Source: Mucidula mucida (Eukaryota > Basidiomycota > Agaricomycetes > Agaricales > Physalacriaceae). From it: a stretch of 64,000 nt of DNA. The first letter of the stretch is position 1. Each line of letters opens with the position of its first letter. Both the position numbers and the translations under genes were made by a program. The notes beneath the pieces were generated by a model. That model made no database searches, was not told the DNA's origin, and worked only from the letters and a program-made list of their open reading frames with translations. The stretch spans positions 1 to 64,000 of the forward strand of contig JADNYV010000034.1 in assembly GCA_015501055.1 (NCBI GenBank), read 5' to 3'. Positions 1-10,544 of this stretch are shown piece after piece.

Positions 1-60
1 TCTAAGGATGAACTTCTAACCAACCCATTGAGACACTGTCAAGAAATTTGACTGTGTCAT

Positions 61-420
61 TAAAACAAGACAAACACAGGTACTCCCATTCCCAACGTCC
101 CTTGTCAAAAATGATCTTGTGCTGTACCAATGGTGGCAAGGCTTTGCACCTGCAGAGGTGTGTTGTATTGAGGTGCTTGTGCTTGACCCAATGTGCGATT
201 GCTAATGCTGCTGTTGGAACTCACAAGCACAAGCAAGGTCAAGGCCACATCAACCTGGCAAGTGAGCTAGCCAAAGCCCTTGTGTACATATGCAACATGC
301 AGCCTGTTTAAGTTTCTCCATTACTATAATATTATCCGGAGATGGTGTCAGATTACAAGGTTAACTCTGAGCATGCAGGTGTAGGGTGGTGGACCAGAAA
401 CAATGTGCTTTCTATGCTCG
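61..420 (+). repeat. Decayed copy of an unknown segment, second copy at about 14.5-14.8 kb
   Basis: This stretch resembles the reverse complement of about 14510-14810. Shared landmarks are the coding-like peptide ANAAVGTH followed by a Gln/Gly/His-rich stretch, then a short intron-like segment, then a TATCCGGAGATGG block. In this copy the intron donor has become GC and the frame is broken. Several CG dinucleotides of the other copy are TG or CA here. I do not recognise the protein. It appears to be a relic. Confidence 0.55.
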
Positions 421-884
421 TCTCATGATGTTATGTTGTTTACTTACCAGGTCCATACTTGACGTTATTTAAATATAGCCTATGAAGAAGTAATCCATTT
501 GCGCTTATGGCGCCTATGTAAATCTAACACTGGACACTTTGTGCAGGTGATACACTTATTGTACATGCTGAACAGACACATTGTCAGAGTGCCAATACAT
601 TTTGTCAGCCCTTTCATAATGCCAATGTCAATCATGAGTGTTGGACGACTGGCCAGTCCACCACAACCAGCTCTCTAACCAGCTCCGCGGAAATACAGAC
701 TTGCCTGCAGCTTGGGTGAGTTCTAAATTATTAACAACAATATATAAAGGACACTCATTATTCCTTCAACTTGACCAAGCAATTACAATCTTTTATGCAC
801 ACATGTTAAACTCAAAATTCTCAGTTGCAATATAGTATGTCATCATGTCACTTGGTCTTCTTTGTACTGGCTAATTCTTTCCAA
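421..884. other. AT-rich stretch without recognised gene
   Basis: I see only short open frames without family resemblance between the repeat relic and the monooxygenase relic. Confidence 0.5.
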
Positions 885-2445
885 GTGATGGGGACATTGG
901 TGGTCTCATGACGGCTATCGCCCTCCAGCATTTTTCAAAAGAGTGTAAAGACATTAAAATAGACATCTACGAGGCCACTCCCAAATTTACTGACATTAGA
1001 GCTGAGATTCTTTTTTGGATGCACCCGTTCAAAATATTTCAGACACTCAGATTAGGTCCTGATCTTTTTAAACTTGCTGGTATGCAGAGCAATGATTTTG
1101 GTCCTTGTAAGTCTAGTTCTGCCTAGCAAGTGTGGCCTCTGATGATCTTGCTCCAAACAAGTCCTTTGAATATAAAAAGGCGAATCAGGCCAAGGGGCTC
1201 TTCCTCTACAAATCTCAATCCCGAGTATATGCATTTCCTAGGCATTTGTTCAAACTTTGTTAAACACAAAATCTAGTGGGATTGATTGGGTTCCATTGTG
1301 GCCAGTTTCTTGAAGCCCTTGTGGCTCATCTTAATCCTGAGAGAGTCACTATACATTTTGACAAGCACCTTGTCACCTACTTCCAGGAAGAAGGTGCTGG
1401 CTTGCCCGTCGAGATGCAGTTCATGAGTGGCACTACCGCAACTGCAGATGTACTTATTGGAAGTGACAGGATTAGGTCCGCTGTATGGCATATTATTCTT
1501 GAATCACTTGAAGTCAAGCTTGGCGCCACTGGACTTAAGAAGGACTGGGTGTTGTCCTCAACACTGCAAAACTCTATCAATCTAGTCTGCAGTGGCTTAG
1601 TAACCTATTGTGGTATCATTCCTTGCGCAAAGGTGGAGGAAGCACATCCTGAGATGCAAGTACTCTTAGGGCCCGTGATTGTAAATTCCCTTTTAGCTTT
1701 ACTGCTAGTTGGTCTAACAAGTATATCTCTAGTATATTGGGAAGAATAAAGTACTTGTTTTCTCACTGGACTGGAATCTAAACTGACTATCTTTTAGGAC
1801 ATCACCACTTATCTAATTGCCAAAGGAACACTGATCAACATTTTGGCAGTTGTCAATTACCCAGAAATGAAGGGAATGAAATATGAGGGTAAATTGTCCA
1901 TGGAACATAGTCAGGAAGAGCTGCTTCAGAACTACAAAGGCTGGGAAGAACAAGTTCAGCACCTTCTGCAAGTGAGTTTGTTACACAGCTACAATCTTCC
2001 TTCTCAATCATCTGAATCCTGTAGGATGTGAAAAATCTGTTAATTCTTTGCTGGTGTGTACTTCTGGGAATGTTGCACTCTTGGGCAATGTGATATGTTT
2101 GTTTTGCTGTCTTACTTTCATCAGATTGCCTAAGTTACCTGGTAGGCTCATGGCATAACTCCAGGCCAAGCCTCCGGCGCTGGTGAGGCAATTGAAGACA
2201 CTTACATCCTTGCCGTGTTACTCTCTGATGCTTCTACAACATTATCCACGCTACCAACAGCTTTTAAGGTATACAAGTCAATTTGTCTCTCTCATGCCAA
2301 CAACGTGCACCAGCACTCGATGCTTAGTAGCGACATGACGGGCTTCAGCAATCTGCAATCCTTTAATCAGGTTGAAGATGCAACAGAGGTGGATATGAGC
2401 AATCTATGGGATCTGGGCTTTGCTATTGTGAAGAACTGGAAGTAA
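885..2445 (+). pseudogene. Broken FAD-dependent monooxygenase (salicylate hydroxylase-like)
   Basis: Scattered exons in different frames match the class A flavin monooxygenase plan. Near 890 the dinucleotide-binding strand reads GDIGGLMTAIALQHF, where the family has GxGIAGL. Around 1300-1500 a substrate/FAD-binding middle part contains TATADVLIGSDRIRSAVWH, equivalent to the DG motif before the arginine helix. Near 2145-2225 AHGITPGQASGAGEAIEDTY corresponds to the conserved second FAD motif (family form DAAHAMTPxxGxGAxxAIED). Working members oxidise aromatic acids with NADPH and O2. Here the first glycine motif has Asp and Gly substitutions, frames shift between segments and stops interrupt them, so it is a pseudogene. 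The exon order is still colinear with the family. Confidence 0.8.
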
Positions 2446-2742
2446 GCGTGAACAACTGATGTTAACAACAATTTGAAGGAAGCTTTAGCAATGAAGGGCA
2501 GGTTGGAGGCTAATACATAGCAAGGCTTGCAATGTGGATTAGCTCTAAATGAGTCAGTGACAATTTGGTTGACTTATCACAACATCGAATGACCGTCTTT
2601 GCAAGAGCTTGAGATTTTCAAGACAGACAATGTCTTCGCTCAAATGTGCTACCACAAGTAGTCCTTGAGATCTAGGCCTGAGCACTAATAATGCTCTGGT
2701 TGAAATGGCAACCAGTTCTCAGTTGTGAGTATACTACAACTT
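2446..2742. other. Intergenic, nothing recognised
   Basis: Low-complexity AT-rich DNA between the monooxygenase relic and the truncated MITE. No tRNA or coding pattern is seen. Confidence 0.5.
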
Positions 2743-2880
2743 AGGGTGGTGAAGTAAACTCTAGGTTTTGATATACCTTGGGTTTACTGTGGTAATTAAC
2801 GGTATCAATACGGTATTAAAACCCTCGGCAGTCAGGAGGTAGGTTTTGATACCGGCACATGACTATTTCATGTGCTGACA
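2743..2880 (+). mobile_element. MITE copy A, truncated
   Basis: It starts with TAGGGTGGTGAAGTAAAC, the same terminus as the full copies at 19887-20205 (reverse strand) and 25799-25993. It follows their internal order: a TGGGTTTACTG block, AACGGTATCAATACGGTATT, then ATACCGGCACATGAC. The other end is missing, and the sequence runs straight into F-box pseudogene coding DNA. The CACGTG seen in copy B is CACATG or CATGTG here, consistent with CpG decay. Confidence 0.75.
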
Positions 2881-2884
2881 CACT

Positions 2885-4351
2885 GACAAACTGGGTCAGT
2901 ATGCAAACGGCTTCAAGTTGCTTCTATTCCCAACTCGTCATCTTCCACCTAAACTGCTAATGGAAGTATTCCAGCATGCTTGCACACAACATATATGGCA
3001 GATTCACTTCTTTTATCAGACTCATACACATTGGGTTATACCTCAGGTCTGTAGAAAATGGCAAACCATCACGCTATCCTGTCCGCCTCTCTGGCCATCC
3101 ATTTATGCAAGGCTTCAACCAGGGTATCCTGCCACTTCTGCCCTCGATGCAGTCCTCTTTTGTTTAGGCATGCATTCTCTAAAAATTAGAATTGTCATTG
3201 GTACCAAAGTGTATAAGAATCCTCACATTTGAGATTTGTTGGCGCGTCTCCATGCGCATTCAGGCCGTTGGCACAGCTTACAAACAACACTTGAGTACGA
3301 TGCCCCCAAACTCACACTCAACATCTTGTGCGACGGTTATCCTCTTCTCAATTGACTAGAGATCAATGTTGAGAGACCCTTCTCCTTCCCGTTTCCCAAC
3401 TTCCAGAAAACCGGCTTCTCTCAGTACCCAAGCTTACAAACTGTCATTCTCCAAGCCCTATTAGTCACCAAGTTAGATTTATCATAGGCGCAACTCACGA
3501 CACTGGTAATCACCGAGAACTTTGGGGGTGGTGTGTTGACATGTATTTGACAATGTCCGGCTCTGCAGACACTCCGGATCCCTTTAGTTTTGAACCTGAT
3601 TCTTGAGGACACGTTGGCAGTGATACACCTTTACACCCTCAAAAATCTTGATACTGTGTTTGATGCCGTCATTAATCACCTTGTGGTGCCTCAGTTGGAG
3701 GAAGCACACCTTGGGGTCAACTTTCCCAGAGATTATGCTGTGGGGATTTTGGACCGTACAATTCCTTCGTTTCATAAACTGGTCCTGCGATCAAAGTGTG
3801 CATTGACCATCGCCTCCATAAATCTCAGGAAGATTCCGGTATTGGTGGATCTGCTGGATCTTCTCTTACTCACTAGAAATCTTGCAACACTTGGCATCCG
3901 CGCTAAAATGTCCCTTTCCAATGATGATTCTGACATTGTGGGCATGAAGACCATCATGACCCTTCTCTCCAAGCTACAGGTCACTGTGACAGACGTGCCT
4001 TTCCTTCCCAAACTGCGCCATCTTTCCATCAACCGCTCCAAACATATGGAGAGGCGGTATTTCCCGTATCTTGAAAAGCAGGACGAGCTTGTCAGAGCTC
4101 TGCAGTCATGCTGGCATGTGGCAAGCGATTCGGGTGTGGAAAAGCTGAGAACATTTAGGTTTGGGATATCTGCCCAGCGCTTGGATGACAAGAATTCGGC
4201 ACCTAGCGACTCGCCATTTGAGTTATACCCGGAGACGGAAGAGGCGCTGCAGGTTCTGATCAATGATGGCATGAAGATTTCGATTCGCGTGTACAGTACA
4301 TTCGCTAGGCATGATGTGGATCATGTCAGAGTCAATTTCGGGAGCATATAG
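2885..4351 (+). pseudogene. F-box/LRR protein pseudogene, copy A
   Basis: It is homologous over nearly its whole length to the intact gene at 24019-25737, but lacks the first 80 or so codons; the homology begins abruptly beside MITE copy A. The F-box core reads LPPKLLMEVFQHAC and is followed by WVIPQVCRKWQ. Stops occur where the intact copy has Arg or Trp codons (after NPHI near 3230, near 3355 and near 3484), as expected from CGA-to-TGA and TGG-to-TAG changes. From about 3590 to 4351 the frame is open and ends in VNFGSI. F-box proteins recruit substrates to SCF ubiquitin ligases. This copy cannot make the full protein. Confidence 0.85.
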
Positions 4352-5089
4352 GTTTTGGCATATGGATTCAAATGATTGTACAAATCCAACCGCGATTCAG
4401 ACAAAGGGTGCGACACGTACTTACTTTCCCGAGCCTGGCAGTGGTATAGTTTTGATTCTTAATTGCGTGTCACGACGTCTTAACGTTCGAGCTTTCGCGT
4501 TCCTTCAACTTCAGAGTTGTACTGTTCATGGGAAGTACACCATCATCGCCTACCACATTCAGTCCTCCAATTCTTCCGTTTCAAGGACTCCAGACGTACA
4601 GCAGCACCACTCGGCGGACGTACGACGTTGATGCTTGCTCTTCAACCGTCGTCACGCAAATTAGACGTTGCGATCGCTCTCATCAGAAGATATCCAAGTA
4701 CATACGGGAAGATTTCTGCTGGCTGACTCGGGCATCTAGTATTGCGTATTAGCCGGCTCCATACTCCATTGCATGTCTGCATTTCACTGCTGTAATCTCC
4801 TGAATTCCCTTTGAAACGAGTCCATATCCGTGCCCTTCATACCAGGAAGGAAATTCGTTTATTGTTCACAGCGACCGCATGGGCCGCCTAGTAACGACGG
4901 AGGATGGTTACGTAATGTTTGGTAAGAAGACCAAACAAAGGACAAAGTCTATTGTTCTCACGGTTGCTATTGTTCACTCCCGCAAAGGGAACAATAGTCT
5001 TGTACTGACGAAGGCCCCTGGCGGTGCACCTATTTGGACAGTGACTGGTCGCTGAACTCCTTGCTCTCCCCCATCATCATCCCGACGCG
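4352..5089. other. Intergenic and putative promoter of the cysteine-rich receptor-like gene
   Basis: No supported gene is present. An inverted repeat with 9-bp arms (CTATTGTTC at 4967-4975 and GAACAATAG at 4989-4997) lies about 90 bp before the next start codon. Confidence 0.5.
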
Positions 5090-8012
5090 ATGTTGGGTTT
5101 ATTCCTTTCCGTTATGTTATTCGGCGCTTCAGCCGGTACGTGCATTTCTATTCATTCCTATATTATGTGCCTCTCATTATTTTCTCACTAGCCGCCAATT
5201 CTACATCCTCTGTGGTTTGCGTTGCAGGACAATGCCTGCAAGGCTTTTCCAACATCACCCGTATGTTCTCCCATCCTTTGACGCGTCTGCTATTAATGCT
5301 GGTCCTTAGTTGGTGTTACTTTAACGTCTGACGATTCCTCGACGAGTCTACGATTACTTCCCGGATCATACTCCGATACTACAAGCCCACAACTCTTACA
5401 TGACCTCCTCACTTCTTCCTCCGCGTCTCTTTCATCCGGCGTTGGCTTCACCAATTCCACTAACGTCAATCTCCCCCTCACGGTCGCCGTCGACACTGGC
5501 ATGATCATCTATGCCGAGTCACTCTATGGTGGATCCACCGCCTACACGACTCTCCCTTCCCAACCCGTCTCCAATTCTTCCACCCCCATCACCGCGTCCT
5601 CCCTCGCACTATCCTCCAACGTTTGGGCCGCTGTCAGCGTAGGCAACACCGATCGCGTCATTCTTTGGGAGTCCGTACCCGATGTGTCCCAGTTCGGTGG
5701 CCTTTCAGGTGACATGGCACTCCTCGACTTACAATCCTCTGCATGTTCCCCAAGTTGTTCAGGGAATGGTGTTTGCTCTGCATCCGGGACGTGTACATGC
5801 GCAACCGGTTTTACCGGCTCGTCCTGCGAGTCGTGCAAGGCCGGTTTCTTTGGGCCTAGTTGCCAGGCGTGCCCTAGTGGGTGTTCGGATTGTGATGATG
5901 GGATAACGGGAAGTGGTCGGTGTCTCAAGTTGGAAGTGAAGAATGATCCGTCGACTTGCGACTGCCTGAACGGCGAGTGTTCATCGTCTGGCAGCTGTAC
6001 TTGTAATCCTGGATGGACGGCGGCTTCAAATGGTACAGCCTGCGCCAAGTGTCAAGACGGTTTCTTCCTGACCTCGACTGGGGACTGCAAGAGTATGTCC
6101 TATTGTCTTTGGTATCGCACTTTCCTAACTTTTTTCTAGTGTGTCAGCTTGGCTGTACCTCTTGCAGTGACGGCACCGGAGTCTGCATCGCCTGCGCGGA
6201 TGGCTTCACCCAGAACGCGAACGACAAGACCAAGTGTACGGCCGAGTCTACCAAGTCGTCTTCGGGTGCGGTCTGTCCTAACGGTAGTTTTGGTGATGGA
6301 AGTGCACAATGCAAGTCGTGTGATCCTGCGTGCGCGACCTGCAATGGCGCTACGTCCAACGACTGTTTGACATGCGCGTCTGGAACGTATGTCTTCAACG
6401 GTACTTGTGTATCGGCATCCTCCACCGGCGTGTGCGACGGTGGGAGTCTGATTGCTGATAATAACAAGGGCGCGTGCGATAGTAAGTTCATCTTGATTTG
6501 TGTTATTACTGGTTTCCAATGATGTTTATAGCTTGCGGGGCGAAATGCACGTCTTGTGAAATCGCCGACTTTACCACTGCTTCGACTGTTGATCAGTTGA
6601 AATGTACGGAGTGTCTACCGGGCTCTTTTCTCTCCGGCGGGGCGTGTATCGACAGCTGTCCATCGGGAACATTTGTAAACCCTTCCGATAATTCAACGTG
6701 TACTGGTAAGTTGGGTCTTGTCGTTTTTCGGAGATAATTGCAGCTAATGTTGTACTTAGCTTGTGACTCTAGCTGCTCCTCTTGTACGGGTTCGGCCTCG
6801 TTTTGTCTTACTTGTCCCAACGGTCAACTCGCTTCGGATGGGACTTGTGTTGCGTCGTGTCCATCGGGAACTTTCAAGAAGGACTCGGGGACGTGTTTAA
6901 CATGCCATCCCGATTGCGCTACGTGTTCTGGTGGCTCTTTCAACGAATGCTCGACTTGCCCTTCGGATCGCCCAGTTCTCAATAACGGACGATGCCTACC
7001 GACATGCAGCTCTTCACAATTCTTCGACACCACGGCCGGGTCTTGCAAATCCTGCGACTCGAGCTGTTCAAGCTGTTACGGCAGCAGTTCGAACCAGTGC
7101 TTATCGTGCAGCTCAGAAAAGGTTCTTCGTTCTGGGTCGTGTGCTGCTGCGAACTGCTCGGATGGCACGAGTGTAGTTTCAGGTCTCGGTGTCTGCTTAT
7201 CGGAGCTCGTGGCGGTGCCTAAAGCATCTGGCACTAGTTCAAGCAGTCCTCTGCCGTCCATCACTGGAGTCTCGGATCCCACTACGATCACGTTGAACAG
7301 CGGGCGTAAGCTAGAATGGTGGCAGATCTTGTTGATGGCATTGGGGTGTGCGTTTATATTCTTGGCGATCTTGATGCTTTGGCGCCGGCGTGCTCGTAAG
7401 CAACGTGCGAAGCGCACCGCGATGTTTGCGTCGGCCAAGAATTTGCCCCACAAGGACACCTGGCGATACAGACTTGTCCGATTCGGGGAGAAACTCTTTG
7501 GGCACAATCGAAGCCGACGGGCGTATCCGGAGGCGGAGAGCGAGGAGATGAAGCTCATGAAGCTGAAGAACGCCGAGGAAGCGCGGTACAGCCACAGTCA
7601 CACCATCGAGAAGATTGTCGGCTCTTACATGCGCGACGACGCGTCCCGGGCTCCGACCAAACACAGCCATCACCACCACCACCACCTGCATACGCAAAAC
7701 GGCTTGTTAGCGCCCGTCCCTGACAATGCGAGCGTGCTCTCCGGTCCCTCGATCTACTCACAGGTCACGGGGAAACCGCGCCAGACGCCAGACGTGCGCC
7801 AGCCGCTGAAGAAGGACCTGACGTCTCGATTCTCGGCGAGCACGGGTTCGTTCAGCGGATCACCTGAGCTGCTGCCGCCGCCTCCGCGCACGGATGCGCA
7901 AGCCTATGCGTACGCAGTCCGATCTGATTCCCCAGTCTCTCCGCCGACGCGTGGTGCTTACTGGCTGGAACCGAATCAGACTGGGGGATCTCGCAACCCC
8001 TTCCGGCCATGA
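5090..8012 (+). CDS. Cysteine-rich EGF/furin-like single-pass membrane protein
   Basis: Six exons (5090-5135, 5192-5260, 5310-6092, 6140-6481, 6532-6705, 6760-8012) join in frame to 888 residues. The start gives a signal peptide ([15 protein letters not shown]). An N-glycosylation-rich, Ser/Thr-rich ectodomain follows. From about residue 215 come EGF-like units ([15 protein letters not shown]) and then many CxxC units of furin/growth-factor-receptor type, to about residue 610. One transmembrane helix ([21 protein letters not shown]) precedes an [11 protein letters not shown] stop-transfer and a roughly 200-residue cytoplasmic tail with a His run and Pro/Ser-rich segments. This is a plasma-membrane or wall-facing type I protein whose ligand is unknown. 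No kinase domain is present. All junctions are GT-AG. Confidence 0.88.
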
Positions 8013-8124
8013 ACAGATATGATCACGATGGACTTTATTCACTCACTGTACACGCATAGACACATTTACTTACGTTGACGTTACTGTATTTACCTCTCTC
8101 TTTTTCGTAGTGTATTCTTCACCC

Positions 8125-8270
8125 ATCTTTGCATCTTTGATAGCCTTAGTGGGCTTTCAATGGGATAATAGAATTTGTCAGTTGACGGGTTCACGAGACA
8201 GCAGTGAATGGCGCCAAATCAATGCTGAGCGCTGAAACGTGGACGGTGCTGAGCAACTTCAAGTTGTGCC
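8125..8270 (+). repeat. Direct repeat, left copy
   Basis: This 146-bp segment is almost identical (I count about two mismatches) to 9702-9847 in the same orientation. The pair brackets about 1.4 kb that includes the foldback element. Confidence 0.9.
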
Positions 8271-8689
8271 CCAGGTCGAGTTGAACCGACTCGATGCCCG
8301 ATTGAGCATCGAGTTGACAAAGCTTCAATCTATACCTGTAATGCACGACCTCAAGAACCTTGTCCATTCAATGAAGTGTCGGAGGGTCTAGTCTCAATCT
8401 TTAAGTCAAACAGCAGACACTGCACCTGACAGCATCGATGAGGAGTAAGTTATGAGTATGATTATGAGTTGGGACTGACCATGGCTGTCACATATTTAGG
8501 CAACAGTCATGGCTCTGAGTCCGCGCTCACGCGTCCCGGCCACACGCTCGCGGTCATCGATGCAATGTTACATTTGGGTAGGCACTCAAGATGCTGCCGC
8601 CTGCATACACTACACGACGAGAAGACGGATGACCGCCAGACCCCATGGTAGTCACCCCGTAACACAACAGGGGAACCAAATTTCCTCAC

Positions 8690-9030
8690 CGGAGGAAAAT
8701 TGACCTCAGGAAATAGCTGAGGAAAGCGTTTGAGACAATCAGGTTTCCTCGGTAGCTTCCCACGCTGAGGAAATCCAATTTCCTCGAATGGGGAAGATAC
8801 TAAGGAAAATAGTGTTCCTCAATGAGTTCCTCAGTGAGTTCCTGTGTGCATGCCTGGGCGCTAGCTGAGGAAGTAACCCGGGAAAGGAAATAAATAGGGG
8901 AAAGCACAAAGGAACTTGATGAGGAAGTCATTGAGGAAAACTGTTTTCCTCAGTATCTTTGCCATTCGAGGAACTTGGATTTCCTCAAACGCTTTCCTCA
9001 GCTATTTCCTCCGCTGAGGAAATGTGCTTC
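8690..9030. mobile_element. Foldback element rich in GAGGAAA/TTTCCTC
   Basis: A perfect 27-bp inverted repeat pairs 8708-8734 with 8984-9010 (left arm begins AGGAAATAGCTGAGG). The space between is filled with further GAGGAAA and TTTCCTC words in both orientations, so the whole element can fold on itself. There is no coding capacity. It looks like a non-autonomous palindromic element. No convincing target duplication is visible. Confidence 0.75.
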
Positions 9031-9429
9031 TCCACTTGTATAAGCCGGATTGTCATAGCCAAACAATAACCTGGCCTCACAGAATCAAGGCATACATGTA
9101 GGATGTCGCACTGAAGGTATAGCACACCTGACACAGATGCCGCCAAGCAAGAGAGACCTGCCTTGTACTGTACGGCTTACTCCCTAATAGCCCCGGATGT
9201 CGCCCAGTACCACCTACAGTTCCACCCAGTAGCTGCCCGGCTCGCCTCACATTATTTCCAGGCAGTTCAGCATGCCAGATCCACGCAGTCATCCTAACAG
9301 GCAAGCCCATTGCTCCCGCCTAGGTGCACCGGTGACCTGCTTGAGGATATTGATCGTGCTCGACAGCGATGTGGTCACTGAAGTCTAAGATGTCCGCGTA
9401 GTCAATGGTTGGTGTGAAGAGAATCGACG

Positions 9430-9520
9430 TTGTAGTTAGGATGAACCCATTGACATGTCTGATCTTGCCCTCGGGCGGCCGCCATACATGTGGCACTGAG
9501 CAATAGCTTGGTGTCCTCCT
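9430..9520 (+). repeat. Inverted repeat, left arm
   Basis: It matches the reverse complement of about 10260-10348 with few differences. Shared landmarks are TTGACATGTCTGATCTTGCC, GGCGGCCGCCAT and ACTGAGCAATAGCTTGG. The arms are separated by about 740 bp. Confidence 0.85.
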
Positions 9521-9701
9521 TGCAGACTTGGTAGTGCCTTAGCCGATAGTCTCAAGCATGAGAAAGATACTGCAGCACCTGTGCATTGCTCACCTCCAAC
9601 TCGTCCAGCTTTTGGCGTCTGCTGATCTTCTGGAGTGGGTTACCGAGTTCACGTCAGACGCCGCGACTACGAGTTTGACATATGCGAGCATTACGGGCTC
9701 G

Positions 9702-9847
9702 ATCTTTGCATCTTTGATAGCCTTAGTGGGCTTTCAATGGGATAATAGAATTTGTCAGTTGACGGGTTCACGAGACAGCAGTGAATGGCGCCAAATCGAT
9801 GCTGAGCGCTGAAACGTGGACGGTGCTGAGCAACTTCAACTTGTGCC
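9702..9847 (+). repeat. Direct repeat, right copy
   Basis: Right copy of the 146-bp direct repeat described at 8125-8270. Here it lies at the end of an open frame beginning near 9558, whose product is not recognisable. Confidence 0.9.
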
Positions 9848-10259
9848 GCTTCGCCTCTGCGAGTTCGGTGTGGCCTAATACCTCAGCACTCTGCGCCCCC
9901 TTTACAATCCACTTCGCCTCTGCGATTGTAGTCGGGTTAGCGCCTCTGCGCCCCTTCATGGCCAGATCACACCAGTCCGCGCCTTTGCGCCGTCTCAGCA
10001 CGCGCTCAATAGCCATGACCAATATATATTATTGCTCTTACTACCTGCGCTGTCTCAGTCCATAACAGACCATCTCTAGCATGATGTTATCTTGGCTACG
10101 AGTGCACTACTTGTCTTTCTGCTGCCAATTTTCCTTACCTTTCAAAGAGTAATGATGGTGCTCCGTCTAGCACAACAGGAGTAGAGGCTCGAGAGTTGAC
10201 AAACCACATCTGTATTTGCCGATGCAACACTCGATGTTAGTATCCGCCTTGAGCCTGAG

Positions 10260-10348
10260 CAAGAGGAGGACACCAAGCTATTGCTCAGTGCCACACTTAT
10301 GGCGGCCGCCCCCGAGGGCAAGATCAGACATGTCAATGGGAATCATCC
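10260..10348 (-). repeat. Inverted repeat, right arm
   Basis: Reverse-complement partner of 9430-9520. Read on the + strand, 10170-10370 is open with an acidic stretch (LEPEQEEDTKLLLSATL), so the repeat may derive from a coding sequence I cannot identify. Confidence 0.85.
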
Positions 10349-10544
10349 TAACTACATATTACAGGCTTGACGTCCACGCTAACTCGCAAGAGTAGTGCAG
10401 TAACGGCTCGGCATTTACCTTTGACTTGTCTGGGCGTCGCGTGCCATTTTGGGTTGTGAGCTCGAGCCAGCTCGGGCGGCAGCAGTGCTGAGAAATCGGC
10501 AGGAGATTTGGCCCGGTTGACCGGCAGGGAAACCATGTGGGTAA

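Noticed and set aside
7670..7700. His run as a metal-binding or tag-like feature
   Set aside because: A simple CAC repeat in a disordered cytoplasmic tail; no further evidence.
8125..9847. Long terminal repeat retrotransposon
   Set aside because: The 146-bp repeats lack TG...CA ends, primer-binding site, polypurine tract and coding capacity.
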